Source: Candidatus Korarchaeum sp.
Lineage (GTDB): Archaea; Korarchaeota; Korarchaeia; Korarchaeales; Korarchaeaceae
Reading direction: 5' to 3'
Assembly: GCA_020833055.1 (NCBI GenBank)
Contig: JAJHQZ010000002.1
Coordinates: 1 to 64,000 of the forward strand
DNA length: 64,000 nt
Below, piece by piece: positions 27,101 to 34,364 of this stretch; the stretch's first letter is position 1; each line of letters begins with the position of its first letter. Below the pieces are notes generated by a model. That model saw nothing but the letters and a program-made list of their open reading frames with translations. It had not been told where the DNA came from and did no database searches. Position numbers and translations under genes: made by a program.

Positions 27101-28774
27101 CTCAATGCTCTTATTGGCTTCTGAGCTCTTTGGGCGCAGTATCATATTGAAAAGTCCATTTGCAGTACCATCGGGATCATTAGGAGATCCATCCTCCAAT
27201 AGAAATTCCTGAACACCATCTGAAAATCTCGTCCTCAGGTGAAGTTGTTTCCCATCCTCACTGAATGCCTCCAGCTCCTCGGATCCATGGACTCTGAGTA
27301 TCGCCGTGAAATTGGTATGGGATCTGACGCTGACGTATATTCCGCTCTCAACCTTAGCGGCTTTTACGCATGAACCATTAGCCTCAAGCCTCAGGCCATC
27401 TAGGGAAGTCGAGGAGCAGTTTTTACTCAACCTCATCTCAGCATTCCCGCACTTCAATATGACTTCCTCAGAATCAGGAAGGTATATCCTGAAGCTACCG
27501 TTCATCACTCTGGATTCTCCGCTCAAGTTCGAGGGCAGAGCGAGGTAGCTGACCGAATTCGGCGCTATGGAGTAATAGCTGACCCTGCCCTCCACATAGT
27601 CACCGGTGAAGCTAGCATCTATCGAGTAGCTGTCCACGTAAAAGTTCCTCGAGGCTCCATTCAGTTCTACCGAATACTCACCTATCTCAACGTCCCCGAC
27701 CAGGGGATACTCATATATCCCCGGGGGGACTTCGGAATCTAGCAGAACCCTCCTGGTCGGGGACCTTATTATCAGGTTCCCTCCGGATGAGCATACCCTC
27801 AGCGTATCCCCCGGGAAGTAAACGTCCCTATCTGTAGATACACCCTTTATCTCGAAGGAGGATCTGAGGCCCCTCTCATCGTTTATAGTCACCTCAGCAG
27901 GTCCTCCGAGCTCTATGCTCCCATTGAATTGTGATGTAAAGTTCCAGAAGCAAGATTCCACAGTTATATTCCCCCTTATTGGCTCCCCGCTCAAGGCATC
28001 CTTAGCCCTTAGGCTCCCATTGGAGTAATCTATCTCTATACTCGTTACCACGAACTCCCTCTCGAGCGTTATATTGCCCATCTCCACTATCAAGCTGTAG
28101 TTACCGAGGGCTATGGGCTGAGGCAGTTTGAACCTCGAGGACCAGTGAGTGGAATTGACCCTCTCGAGATCCGGGATTATTGATGAGTTCAGGGGAGTTA
28201 TTATCTTCAGATAGGGCTTCTCATCTCCCCTTATAGTGATCTCGACATCATCTTGAGGCAGTAAGTATTCCCTCATATATATCTCAGGCAGATGTATATT
28301 TTTGGAAGCTCTAAGGCCCGAGAAATTCGCCTCTATATAGTAATCCCCTGGATCCGCTTTAAATGGAGATTTGTAAGGCTCACCGTTAACGGTTATCGAG
28401 GCATTGACCGGTCCGAGGAGCTCGGTCTTAGCTACCACTTCTATAACGTTGGGCTCCGGAGAGAGGACTTCTATATAGAGCTCGTCAAGCGTGAAGTTAG
28501 CTTCCGCTTCAAATCCATCGCATGAGTTCACTATCCTGTAGACGCCCGGCTTCAGGCCCGAAGTATTGACCTTGAGCTCTAAGTAATCTGAGCTCCCTTT
28601 GAAGAGCTGTACGCTCAAATTCTCCCCTAGGAGCTTAACATCGCAAGCTCGGAAGATCCTAACATTCAGGATATCCCCAGGGCTCAAGAGTCCCCTATCC
28701 AGTTGTATCTGGGGTATCGCATCTATTAAGAGGATTGGGATGAGAGAGATGAATAAAATTAGCGGGACCCGCAA
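21131..28774 (-). CDS. Giant 2547-residue membrane-anchored surface protein
   Basis: An exported protein with signal peptide LILFISLIPILLIDAIPQ. Residues about 30-690 are Ig-like beta sandwiches. A DUF2341-type domain starts near 698 (WWDPDGVARGYDWHYRVPL), with a MAM-like jelly roll near 810-995, a Cna-B/SdrD-like domain near 1135-1225 and a LamG-like domain near 1260-1445. A NosD-like parallel beta-helix (about 1560-1810) is followed by a module ending TATATLNGTSEFGP. The C-terminus has a Thr-rich stalk (about 2350-2410), one membrane helix (about 2420-2442) and a 105-residue cytosolic tail beginning VVVDYDIL. The start is TTG directly after the TAA of the upstream gene, whose last codons AGGAGGAGG may provide the ribosome site. 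A role in the cell envelope or adhesion is inferred. Confidence 0.85.
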   Translation of the reverse strand: MRVPLILFISLIPILLIDAIPQIQLDRGLLSPGDILNVRIFRACDVKLLGENLSVQLFKGSSDYLELKVNTSGLKPGVYRIVNSCDGFEAEANFTLDELYIEVLSPEPNVIEVVAKTELLGPVNASITVNGEPYKSPFKADPGDYYIEANFSGLRASKNIHLPEIYMREYLLPQDDVEITIRGDEKPYLKIITPLNSSIIPDLERVNSTHWSSRFKLPQPIALGNYSLIVEMGNITLEREFVVTSIEIDYSNGSLRAKDALSGEPIRGNITVESCFWNFTSQFNGSIELGGPAEVTINDERGLRSSFEIKGVSTDRDVYFPGDTLRVCSSGGNLIIRSPTRRVLLDSEVPPGIYEYPLVGDVEIGEYSVELNGASRNFYVDSYSIDASFTGDYVEGRVSYYSIAPNSVSYLALPSNLSGESRVMNGSFRIYLPDSEEVILKCGNAEMRLSKNCSSTSLDGLRLEANGSCVKAAKVESGIYVSVRSHTNFTAILRVHGSEELEAFSEDGKQLHLRTRFSDGVQEFLLEDGSPNDPDGTANGLFNMILRPKSSEANKSIEKEMRKEVKLYKEPKIVKEISAKGSGKKWKVKFYRVESFENLKGMFQLKNGLFVMEEEVGEAEEIKVRSRLIADGKILVELGEKSGWVRVSVELPKGALVKEVLAEDENGTRVIDAWYQKGNELVFYDDPSRYYYILYGVPPWWDPDGVARGYDWHYRVPLQLPTLRKDHTIWLDVDFNKLLSLLNVTGTFDPNSVRVVDDQGNLVPKQEFVPLGSGIGRVKFILHKDLGSPSTFYIYFDITENGAKPYLNTLNAGLDSGTLNYWTYGKNPSTISSIIQASPPGPYTVYDPYGTPNYITDDGNPVFGGYSLVLGYRTPSGSEDYTDTGEDTWAYYEFTVPADGGTLYFWYRVESWDSANYDYFRAELRDTAGGTLTTIVDNYNPNPGDNYGPFADSGWLSASLDLSPYAGQTVRAYFLVHTFTDDLYKTWAYIDNLTWAPVNLTSSLASNMVEGFGLNVTSPKGTLLYGPVRVEAKVDAKPSSVIARIYNPLGALVATAQLYDDGTNGDAVPNDGIYTNANAYTLSQGSPFGKWRVIVLANDSSTSIYPGYSGLIHIPGRPLEVNYTDFFNVDETYFYFGPVKGTVFEDREPLATYGSEDRPMSNVLVYAFKDNGDNVFNPLDDTLFTWGKTGSDGSYTFSIRDGRYFVVVNSKNLTAELNSGHSIDETWAEQTYQVEWNGSAYVGKAKYGGLDPTVSDSCLSLIFRDDFEVWQEWVNYRLGSVAQSNAEFYNGSYSLVRNANNEPNGGYKLIGATIGRGYILQGYAFRPTPIGVRSRVSVSLVDSNYNGYGFIIDHRNNRIQIVRRTNGAATAISTYNYNPPDGSWYFWKLILLTNNTIIFRLYDTDGNLLAQVSGTDTNYNSFDRVLVQGDATYYIDTLALWRIPDRCEHITTIATSNYMGESLDFGFSYEVIVNTRDADDDPGIRTCQGCLRQFIMNSNAVAGMQKSYFLIPKSDPNYLQESLGSSLIDVWRIKLSSNLPQMTDDVNLTAKTQSGAHGFVEGKYVGLDNHRIPDFETPRIEVDGNGYEVFNASASRAQIEGFSIYNAPYAIIVRGSNNRYTIRDNFIGAYANGSNSLKVIFGISVGKYSTSTISSNLSAFIRHNIVISGLYGIVVNSGNIANATIEDNWVRECGAGYNIGDGISLQTNGNKVIHNFIERNRNDGNTSTIDGGAGVELIVWVPEQSSGLNLVLNNTIVNNSRWGISVLSSYTKALIEKNVIYGNQIGVIVQGTSVANITRNSIFNNSRVGIDLDISGNPNGDDVSLNDGALSANQPNKGMDYPVITSAILYGSTLQLSGYIGTGPSSTFANSIVDIYLVRNSTKGDNLTGNDLSLGGTLPDKYGEGWIWLGRLSAGSDGRFEGALAAPQVDCGSLITATATLNGTSEFGPDFHVVCRRNVSASIRVSGSSAVLNVTAHGLKQYNIIAYWIKPKNVDIASMSGDYDSYGSSGDVYWWSFDQIDAGETKHVYLTLSFSGDYNLIDAFNVGVDPLGLSVEIREFASLSFNPDGSYAVSRLWGFLTINNSSPDVISNLALDIDAPGYTFYLDYPLPSSTPLSPPLTYQWLPPGSYVRWRYEGPPSEARVPLRIRGTDFNCGTTIEVSALDDIDNVTIRGFGDIWRIGSMKRGERVSRTFRVGNIGCRNYTLAVEFAYPSTSLSGKLRALRGVSDASVEVTKEMNGSSVRVRASFRNGAKELIYNLTRICIMRSQSGPILACETPNVILRPGEGYESSYYSETVSGVPVYYSNASFTIVPSVSGVMVPLEEIASGYYLATAHLSQRVCCERGAAITTIPMPTTKTLTTNKTLTTTPRGAEVTAPPTTATQMTTTQVATETVRTETTKTTPIKTTTEIGNISLGSPVVLRTGIPFLMTLGFPFILAIFLLRRRESEVVVDYDILSSLYTRGLLPRASSMFRFAMTDVTLLRVMADTELFNAIQRVHFNVYPSSSEEIANALSLSPDPEIVERFLARSLASRLDTDLLSEMLYGR

Positions 28775-29401
28775 TTACCTCCTCCTCATTAGGACTACAG
28801 CTACTATAGAAGCGGCTATTATTATCAGCCAGACTAAGGGGTACCATCTGACCCCTATGTTCGGGAGCGGGAGCGCTGAGACCTCTCCCTCTATATCTAT
28901 AGCTTCTCCCGGCTTCAGGGGCCTTCCCTCTCCCTTCAGGTAAACTATGTTCATCCCATTCGGGGGTATCACCCTGAGATCAACTTCCTCAACTTCGTAT
29001 GAGAAGGGCCCTATCCTCGCTTGGAACTCATCGAATATTATGCCTTTGCTCAGGAAATCCGATACCGTTACGTTGACTCTCACATTTATGGCCTTCCCTG
29101 GCTCTATTACCTCCCAAATCGAGTATCTTAAGTTGCTCCCGTTGACAATCACCTCAGTCTTCTTGCCATTGATTGAAGCTGATGCCTTCAATATCCTGCC
29201 GCTGTTGAACTCTAGGTAACCGTAGCCAGGCACCACTGGGACCCAGGCCCTGTTCTCTATCTCATAACTCAAGCTCATAGTGGCAGATCCGTCATCTCTC
29301 AAGGCTATTACCACCTCAGCTCTCTTGTAGATCAGCGGATCCTGAGCTGATAAGGGGAGCACTGAGAATAAAAGAAAGAGGATTATGGGGAGCGCTCTCA
29401 T
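28775..29401 (-). CDS. Membrane-anchored surface protein, second gene of the surface operon
   Basis: A 208-residue exported protein: signal peptide ALPIILFLLFSVLPLSAQ, a beta-rich extracellular domain (about 20-175), one C-terminal transmembrane helix (WYPLVWLIIIAASIVAVVLM) and a short basic cytosolic end RRR. No named family is recognised; the fold looks like a single immunoglobulin-like or transglutaminase-associated beta domain. The start overlaps the preceding gene by 4 bases, and its stop directly abuts the TTG of the giant protein gene. The tight coupling suggests it is a stoichiometric partner of the two flanking surface proteins, perhaps as a membrane base. Confidence 0.75.
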   Translation of the reverse strand: MRALPIILFLLFSVLPLSAQDPLIYKRAEVVIALRDDGSATMSLSYEIENRAWVPVVPGYGYLEFNSGRILKASASINGKKTEVIVNGSNLRYSIWEVIEPGKAINVRVNVTVSDFLSKGIIFDEFQARIGPFSYEVEEVDLRVIPPNGMNIVYLKGEGRPLKPGEAIDIEGEVSALPLPNIGVRWYPLVWLIIIAASIVAVVLMRRR

Positions 29402-31467
29402 CTCTTCCTCCTCGCTAAGACTCCGGCTATTGAAACTATTAAAGCTATCGCTAGTAAGAGGGGCTCCAGTGTCGAAGCCCCGAAGCCTATCTTGCTGTTC
29501 GGGGAGGATATCGCTATAGCATCCAATGTATTCCTCGGATCGACTCCGACTATGAACAAGTTCGTGGCGTTATAGACTCCAGACCCGCAGACCCTGTACT
29601 TCACGAATATGGGGTTGTAGACGTCCATATTGAGGTTCTCATAACTCCCCTTAGCTGAGACCACGACCCATCCGCCGCCGCTCGTCAAGTTATCATCAAC
29701 GTAAGCTACAGTGAAATCCGTAGCGCTGGGACCACTGCCCAAGGTGAAGCTGCTCCCCTCAGCGTAAGTAATGCCACCTATGTTAACGTTACTCCCATCC
29801 ACGGGATACACTGATAACGTTACCGTGCTCCCATCCACTAGCTTGAAATCTATGCTCTTAGCGTTACCTGAGCCAGTCCCCTTGAAGTAAGCTGCGAAAC
29901 CGTTCTGAGGGGCTGGAACTGGGTACGCTTTCCAGACGTAACCCCTGGAGTAGCCAGAGGGACTCGTTATCAAGCTGTAGTCTGGAGGGCTGCTTGGATC
30001 AGCGTCTACAGCTAGCATGCTGTGAGGCGTGAATATCATATTACCCTCGGTTCCAGCTGGATCCGGGCTGAAGCCATTCGGGACGACATCGTAGAACTCC
30101 AGATAGGGGGTCTCCCACTGACCCAAGTTCTCGAGAGATATTCCGAGGACGTAGCAGCTTGGAGATTCTGAGACGACCTCCTTCTTAGCTTTGACTAAGT
30201 AGCCCCTGACGGCCCATATCTCCTCGTAAACTCTATATTTGAGATCGCCGTTAGGCCAGACCGATGTGAAGTTGTTGTAGTTCCACCAGCCATTCAGCTG
30301 ATCGTTAGTTATCCTGAACTTGGCCAGGGCCCATATCTTGGGGATCCCGTTGTAAGTGAATGAGAATGGCCCGTAAGTGTAACTACCTCCGGGACTTAGC
30401 TGCGTTATGTTGAATACTTGCTGACTATTGAATGAGCCGGATATAGCTGGGCTCGGAGTGTTGCCTTCTGTAGCCCATACTGTAGTATTGAATAGATCAT
30501 ATTTGAATTTAGCGCTAGTATCGTAGAATACGAGCGTCTCCTTCCATTGGTTAGGATTCGTTGTATCCTGCTCCTTCTTTGCCTCAACGCTAGCATCTCC
30601 CACAGCGAATACCTTACCTATCGTGAGGCCCGTGAATGTCCTCTCAGCCTTCAAATAGATATAGACCGTACCTAGCGTTATCTTCTGAGTTTCCCCGCCG
30701 ACTTCACTCAAAGCAGGCGTTCCCGTTATGGAGAAAGTGGAGTTCCCATGTCCTCCAGCTGCTAGGGTGAACCAACCGTCCGGCCAGCTGCCGTCGTTTG
30801 TCCAGTAGAGCTCCTTGGAGTCGCTGGAGTAGCTTATGCCCCCCACGTTCGTCGATGGAGTTCCCGAAAATGCCGGGTTATTTGGGATGTTACTCCAGCC
30901 CTCAACTCCATTATCGGCTGGCAGGACCTTCCTGACCTTGACATCCACATCGAAAGCAAAGTTGTTAGTTATGTTCAGCTTCACATTCACAGTCGAGCTC
31001 ACGCCATCCACTATCTTGAGCGGGTCGTACCTCTCCTCCACTAGTATCGGAGCGCATCCACTCCCGGTATAGGTGTACTTCAGCGTCACATTATCCCCGC
31101 TCCTGAGCTGGGTTATGTGCCAGAATTCATTAGCTCCTGAATTATCAGCCTGAACGTAGCTCGGAGGACTGCCTCTACTCACATTGGCATAGCCAGGTTT
31201 ATAATGAAGCGATATCGTTAGTCCGCTCGGCTTGTTTATCGGAATCCAGATATCTGAGACGGTCTCCCCAGTATTGTTATTCTTAACTATTATGTAGCCC
31301 GTGACGTTCCAGGGGCCGCACAAATAACCGAAGCCCTCCGTAGATATAGTTGCATTGACGTACTCATTCACGATTATTGGTAGAGGGGTCTCCGCTGCTC
31401 TGAGATCCGGAGCCTGTAGGGTGAGTAGGACCAGCAGGAGCATGGCTACCGACAACTTTTCAATCAT
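29398..31467 (-). CDS. Surface (S-layer-like) protein, first gene of the surface operon
   Basis: A 689-residue exported protein with signal peptide KLSVAMLLLVLLTLQAPDLRA, a long Asn/Thr/Ser/Gly-rich extracellular region and a C-terminal membrane helix (LEPLLLAIALIVSIAGVLA) ending ARRKR. Many Asn-x-Ser/Thr sequons (for example NNNTG, NVT, NIT) suggest N-glycosylation. Repeated beta domains resemble DUF11-like and S-layer folds, but no specific family is claimed. The start is ATG with a strong ribosome site GGGAGGT and a TATA-like box 37-48 nt upstream. It is first in the operon and would be the most expressed, which fits a major surface component. Confidence 0.8.
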   Translation of the reverse strand: MIEKLSVAMLLLVLLTLQAPDLRAAETPLPIIVNEYVNATISTEGFGYLCGPWNVTGYIIVKNNNTGETVSDIWIPINKPSGLTISLHYKPGYANVSRGSPPSYVQADNSGANEFWHITQLRSGDNVTLKYTYTGSGCAPILVEERYDPLKIVDGVSSTVNVKLNITNNFAFDVDVKVRKVLPADNGVEGWSNIPNNPAFSGTPSTNVGGISYSSDSKELYWTNDGSWPDGWFTLAAGGHGNSTFSITGTPALSEVGGETQKITLGTVYIYLKAERTFTGLTIGKVFAVGDASVEAKKEQDTTNPNQWKETLVFYDTSAKFKYDLFNTTVWATEGNTPSPAISGSFNSQQVFNITQLSPGGSYTYGPFSFTYNGIPKIWALAKFRITNDQLNGWWNYNNFTSVWPNGDLKYRVYEEIWAVRGYLVKAKKEVVSESPSCYVLGISLENLGQWETPYLEFYDVVPNGFSPDPAGTEGNMIFTPHSMLAVDADPSSPPDYSLITSPSGYSRGYVWKAYPVPAPQNGFAAYFKGTGSGNAKSIDFKLVDGSTVTLSVYPVDGSNVNIGGITYAEGSSFTLGSGPSATDFTVAYVDDNLTSGGGWVVVSAKGSYENLNMDVYNPIFVKYRVCGSGVYNATNLFIVGVDPRNTLDAIAISSPNSKIGFGASTLEPLLLAIALIVSIAGVLARRKR

Positions 31468-31503
31468 GACGACCTCCCGCGGATCTTTTGCTGACTATGC
31501 TCT

Positions 31504-31515
31504 CTAAAATTTAAA
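31504..31515 (-). promoter_or_regulatory. TATA-like box of the surface operon
   Basis: TTTAAATTTTAG on the minus strand lies 37-48 nt before the ATG at 31467. Between it and the ATG is the ribosome site GGGAGGT. This gives a short 5' leader of roughly 10-20 nt. Confidence 0.5.
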
Positions 31516-31559
31516 CTTGACGGTTAACTTTCAGTTATCTAGACGTCAACTTGCTAACT

Positions 31560-31599
31560 AGTAGTGTTCTCTTTATAGATTTGTGAGATCAACACTACT
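31560..31599. repeat. 9-bp inverted repeat with 22-bp spacer in the surface-operon upstream region
   Basis: AGTAGTGTT (31560-31568) and AACACTACT (31591-31599) are perfect reverse complements. They lie 45-95 bases upstream of the TATA-like box of the surface operon, a position suited to activator or repressor binding. Confidence 0.5.
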
Positions 31600-31648
31600 G
31601 TTTTTAGTTCTTGAAATATTTTCAACAAAGTGGTGTAATACGCGTTCT

Positions 31649-31659
31649 CCCCCCCCCCC
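31649..31659. repeat. Tract of 11 consecutive C bases
   Basis: Eleven C in a row (G on the transcribed strand) in an otherwise AT-rich 293-bp gap, about 180 bases upstream of the surface-operon ATG. Long homopolymer tracts are prone to slippage and can cause promoter phase variation. Confidence 0.8.
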
Positions 31660-31750
31660 AACTGAGTAAAAAATTCCCAATTTCTCGATCTTATCGAATC
31701 GACAACATAATTAAAAAATAGTTGAGAGATTTGGATTTTACCTTCCTACC

Positions 31751-31756
31751 AAAAAA
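31751..31756 (-). terminator. T-run terminator of the HTH/KaiC operon
   Basis: Six T on the minus strand begin five bases after the stop codon of the HTH gene, and a second T run lies about 40 bases further on. Archaeal intrinsic termination needs only such U-rich stretches. Confidence 0.4.
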
Positions 31757-31760
31757 TGCT

Positions 31761-32222
31761 TTATATTCCTAACAATTTTCTCATATCATCTACGATCTTT
31801 TGCAGATCGTCCAGCTTACTCCTCAGTTCGCTCAGCTTCGCTTCGTAATCCTTCAATCTCTCCTCGAGCTCCTTCTGAGGCCCCAATGTTGGAATTGGTA
31901 TCTCTAGGCTGCCCTTACTCTTTATCTCCTCATAAGTCTCCTTAACAAGTTTACCCGCTTCAGTCTTCCCAGCTAGATGGTTTCTCACAGTCGCCTCAGT
32001 CCTTCCCAGCTCCTCAGCTATCTTGGAAGCTGAATATCCCGCTCTATCCCTCGCTAAAGCACCCGCTGCGATCAGGAGGGAATCAAGCCAAGTCAACCTG
32101 TCCTCGGAGCTCCTCACTTTCTCAAGCACATCGGGTCTCAGGAGCGTGCCCAGGAGTAGGGCCAGCTCCAGCTTCCTCACATCCTCCTTACCCACGGGTT
32201 TCAGGGGCACCTCCTCACTCAT
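31761..32222 (-). CDS. HTH and coiled-coil protein paired with a KaiC-like ATPase
   Basis: A 153-residue protein. The middle has a helix-turn-helix of the ECF/sigma-like type, [20 protein letters not shown] (about residues 62-81). The C-terminus (about 112-151) is a long coiled coil, [20 protein letters not shown] and onward. Its start overlaps the KaiC-like gene by 8 bases, so the two are cotranslated. Similar small HTH partners of single-domain KaiC proteins occur in other archaea, where they are thought to act in signalling or transcription control. No specific target is visible. The T runs following the stop suggest the operon ends here. Confidence 0.7.
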   Translation of the reverse strand: MSEEVPLKPVGKEDVRKLELALLLGTLLRPDVLEKVRSSEDRLTWLDSLLIAAGALARDRAGYSASKIAEELGRTEATVRNHLAGKTEAGKLVKETYEEIKSKGSLEIPIPTLGPQKELEERLKDYEAKLSELRSKLDDLQKIVDDMRKLLGI

Positions 32223-32967
32223 ACCTCACCACACTCCCCTTAACTACCTTATCCGAATAGACCCTTATACCTTCATCAGTTATCTCGAATGGGTGCCTCC
32301 TCATATCGTGCTTAGTACCCCTCATCTTCCACACTATCATGCTCCTAACGAGCTCCCCATCGACCTCATCCAAGTCGAGCCTTATTATCCCATCGCTAGC
32401 GTGCTCCACCCCGGGCCCTCCGAAGCCCCTCTCAGTCACGCTGACTTGTGAGACCATGAGAGCTGTGACTCCAAGTCCTGAGAGAACTCTCTTCAGCTGC
32501 ATCAACACGTTCCTAGCGCTCACGGGTCTCGTGAGGTAGAGAGTTGAGACAGAATCTATAGCGGCCCTCTGAGCCTTAGTATCCCTCAAAGCCTCCCTCA
32601 GCACGTCCATGAATTCCCCTATATCGTCTATGCTCCTCACAACATATCTCTCCCTCTTAGCGGCTTCCCCTATTCCCCCAGTGAAAGCATCGACTATTGC
32701 GAAGCTACCTTCCTCCTCATACTTCCTCACATCCCACCCGAAGGAAGCCATCTCCCTCCTCACTTGCACTGGATGTTCCTCTAAAGTGACCAGGACGCCT
32801 GGCTCTCCCAATGCTAGGCCCTGATAGAGGAACTGCTGGCTGAATATAGTCTTCCCAGTCCCTGGCCCCCCGGATAAGAGTACTATGTTCCTCTTAGGGA
32901 TGCCACCGTTCACTAACTCATCGAAACCTGGTATGCCGCTTTTCACCCTCTCTACTATCATGTCCAC
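32215..32967 (-). CDS. KaiC-like RecA-superfamily ATPase
   Basis: A single-domain KaiC family ATPase of 250 residues. Walker A is GGPGTGKT at residues 33-40, Walker B is in [11 protein letters not shown], and catalytic-type glutamates are in LVTLEEHP. Archaeal single-domain KaiC proteins bind and hydrolyse ATP, form hexamers and take part in regulatory protein networks, not in a circadian clock. The GTG at 32967 is the longest start; the ATG two codons downstream, preceded by GGGGTGG, may be the real one. It is cotranscribed with the HTH protein that follows. Confidence 0.88.
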   Translation of the reverse strand: MDMIVERVKSGIPGFDELVNGGIPKRNIVLLSGGPGTGKTIFSQQFLYQGLALGEPGVLVTLEEHPVQVRREMASFGWDVRKYEEEGSFAIVDAFTGGIGEAAKRERYVVRSIDDIGEFMDVLREALRDTKAQRAAIDSVSTLYLTRPVSARNVLMQLKRVLSGLGVTALMVSQVSVTERGFGGPGVEHASDGIIRLDLDEVDGELVRSMIVWKMRGTKHDMRRHPFEITDEGIRVYSDKVVKGSVVRYE

Positions 32968-33027
32968 CCCAGTAATACCCCTCCTCGGAGATAAAAAATT
33001 TTAGGTGGAGGGAGGCTCGGCTTCAAG

Positions 33028-34362
33028 TTAATCCGTATAATATTCCCTAGATGCGCATCTCACGCCCCCGCCCCCCGCCTCTACCTGCGGTATTTTGACC
33101 CTTATCACATCCAGCCCCCACTCCCTCTCCAGGTAATCGCTAGCCTCCTCATTGTAGGCATCGACCACTAACTTACCCCTCCCTATGTTGAGGGCATTAA
33201 CTAAGGTTATCTCACTGCCCTTAGCCGGTATCTCATCTACCTCGACGCCTAATTCATTGAAAACACTTCCAGCATCGACAAAATCTATATTTTCACCGAA
33301 TTTGAGGAATGAGTAGAAGCCCATCCTCCCGGGGCTTAGGAAAACGCAGGGGCCAGCGTTCATCATCACCACATCCAAGTGGACAGCCCCGGTCCTCCAA
33401 TCCCTCATGTAACCCGGAAGCGGGACCCCGTATATATCTAGATCCACTCCTTTCAGGGAGAAATATTCCTTTATGAGCTCAATTGCGGCCCTGTTGCTCC
33501 CCCTTACCCCTATGCCCGTGAAGAGGGCCACTCTATCCTTCCCCCTCACTACTATGAAGTTCCCCCCTTCCGCTCTAGCCCTCACGATGCGCTTCCCATC
33601 CGACCAGAACCTGGGCCTGAAAGCTGGCTTTAGCCCTATTTTCGAGAAGAAATCTGCAGCGGCATCCTCCTCTCCTCTCCTATGCTCCAGTGTCATGTTC
33701 ATTATCACCGGGGAGTTTGACCAAGCGACGCTGGGGTCCCTGGGATACCCCAGTTTAGGAAGCTCCTTCCTCAATTTGACCTTCACAGCATTGTAGCCGA
33801 TTTCCCTCATTTCCTCGACTGAATCTCCACCATAGAAGATTACATTGATTCCCTCATTCTTTAGAGCATCTGCTATCGCTTTAAGATCCTCCACCCATCC
33901 TTCGAAACTCGGAGCCTCGCTACCATCGTAAGCTCTAGGCTTCCAGACGTAATCAGTCCATCTACCAATTACAGCCTCAAGGTGCTCTTTTTCAGGTAAA
34001 GCGAGAGCTATGTGAGACTTCTGACTGTCCTCCGATCTTATCTCCTCCTTCCTCCTCATCCTGCTGATCAGATCCTCGGCCCCCTCCTTCAGGGAATCGG
34101 GATCCTCCGCTCGGAGCAAGCATGAGATCAGATCTACCCCTATGAAAAGATCGGGTCTCGTCTTAAGATCCTTCAACTCTATGAACTCGATCTCAGGCTG
34201 AGGAGGTATTCCGGATGGATGAAATGCTCCCGTATAACTTATCCTCCTCAGAGGAGGCTCCCTGACCTCCTTGAGGGCTAGAGATAGGGCCTCGTCCTCC
34301 GAACTCAGCACTCCCTCGAGGGCTTCCAGTATCAAAACGACCCCCCTTATGACGGGGCTCAA
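33028..34362 (-). CDS. Arginine deiminase / amidinotransferase-fold protein
   Basis: A 444-residue member of the guanidino-group modifying enzyme superfamily. Signature elements are GYPRDPSVAW, EGGNF (guanidine-binding Glu), HLDVV (catalytic His-Asp) and the C-terminal nucleophile Cys436 in GGGGVRCAS. This matches arginine deiminase or dimethylarginine hydrolase-like enzymes, which convert arginine to citrulline and ammonia. The N-terminal 200 residues (with KARPDLF-like and SHIALALPEKEHL segments) are not typical of simple deiminases and might be a separate domain. The TTG start lies two bases after the glycosyltransferase-like stop, so the two form an operon. The substrate is not certain. 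Confidence 0.75.
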   Translation of the reverse strand: MSPVIRGVVLILEALEGVLSSEDEALSLALKEVREPPLRRISYTGAFHPSGIPPQPEIEFIELKDLKTRPDLFIGVDLISCLLRAEDPDSLKEGAEDLISRMRRKEEIRSEDSQKSHIALALPEKEHLEAVIGRWTDYVWKPRAYDGSEAPSFEGWVEDLKAIADALKNEGINVIFYGGDSVEEMREIGYNAVKVKLRKELPKLGYPRDPSVAWSNSPVIMNMTLEHRRGEEDAAADFFSKIGLKPAFRPRFWSDGKRIVRARAEGGNFIVVRGKDRVALFTGIGVRGSNRAAIELIKEYFSLKGVDLDIYGVPLPGYMRDWRTGAVHLDVVMMNAGPCVFLSPGRMGFYSFLKFGENIDFVDAGSVFNELGVEVDEIPAKGSEITLVNALNIGRGKLVVDAYNEEASDYLEREWGLDVIRVKIPQVEAGGGGVRCASREYYTD

Positions 34363-34364
34363 AT

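Noticed and set aside
21131-28774. Possibility that the giant protein is two or more genes joined by an error
   Set aside because: The frame is continuous over 7.6 kb with consistent codon use and a sensible order of exported domains from signal peptide to anchor.
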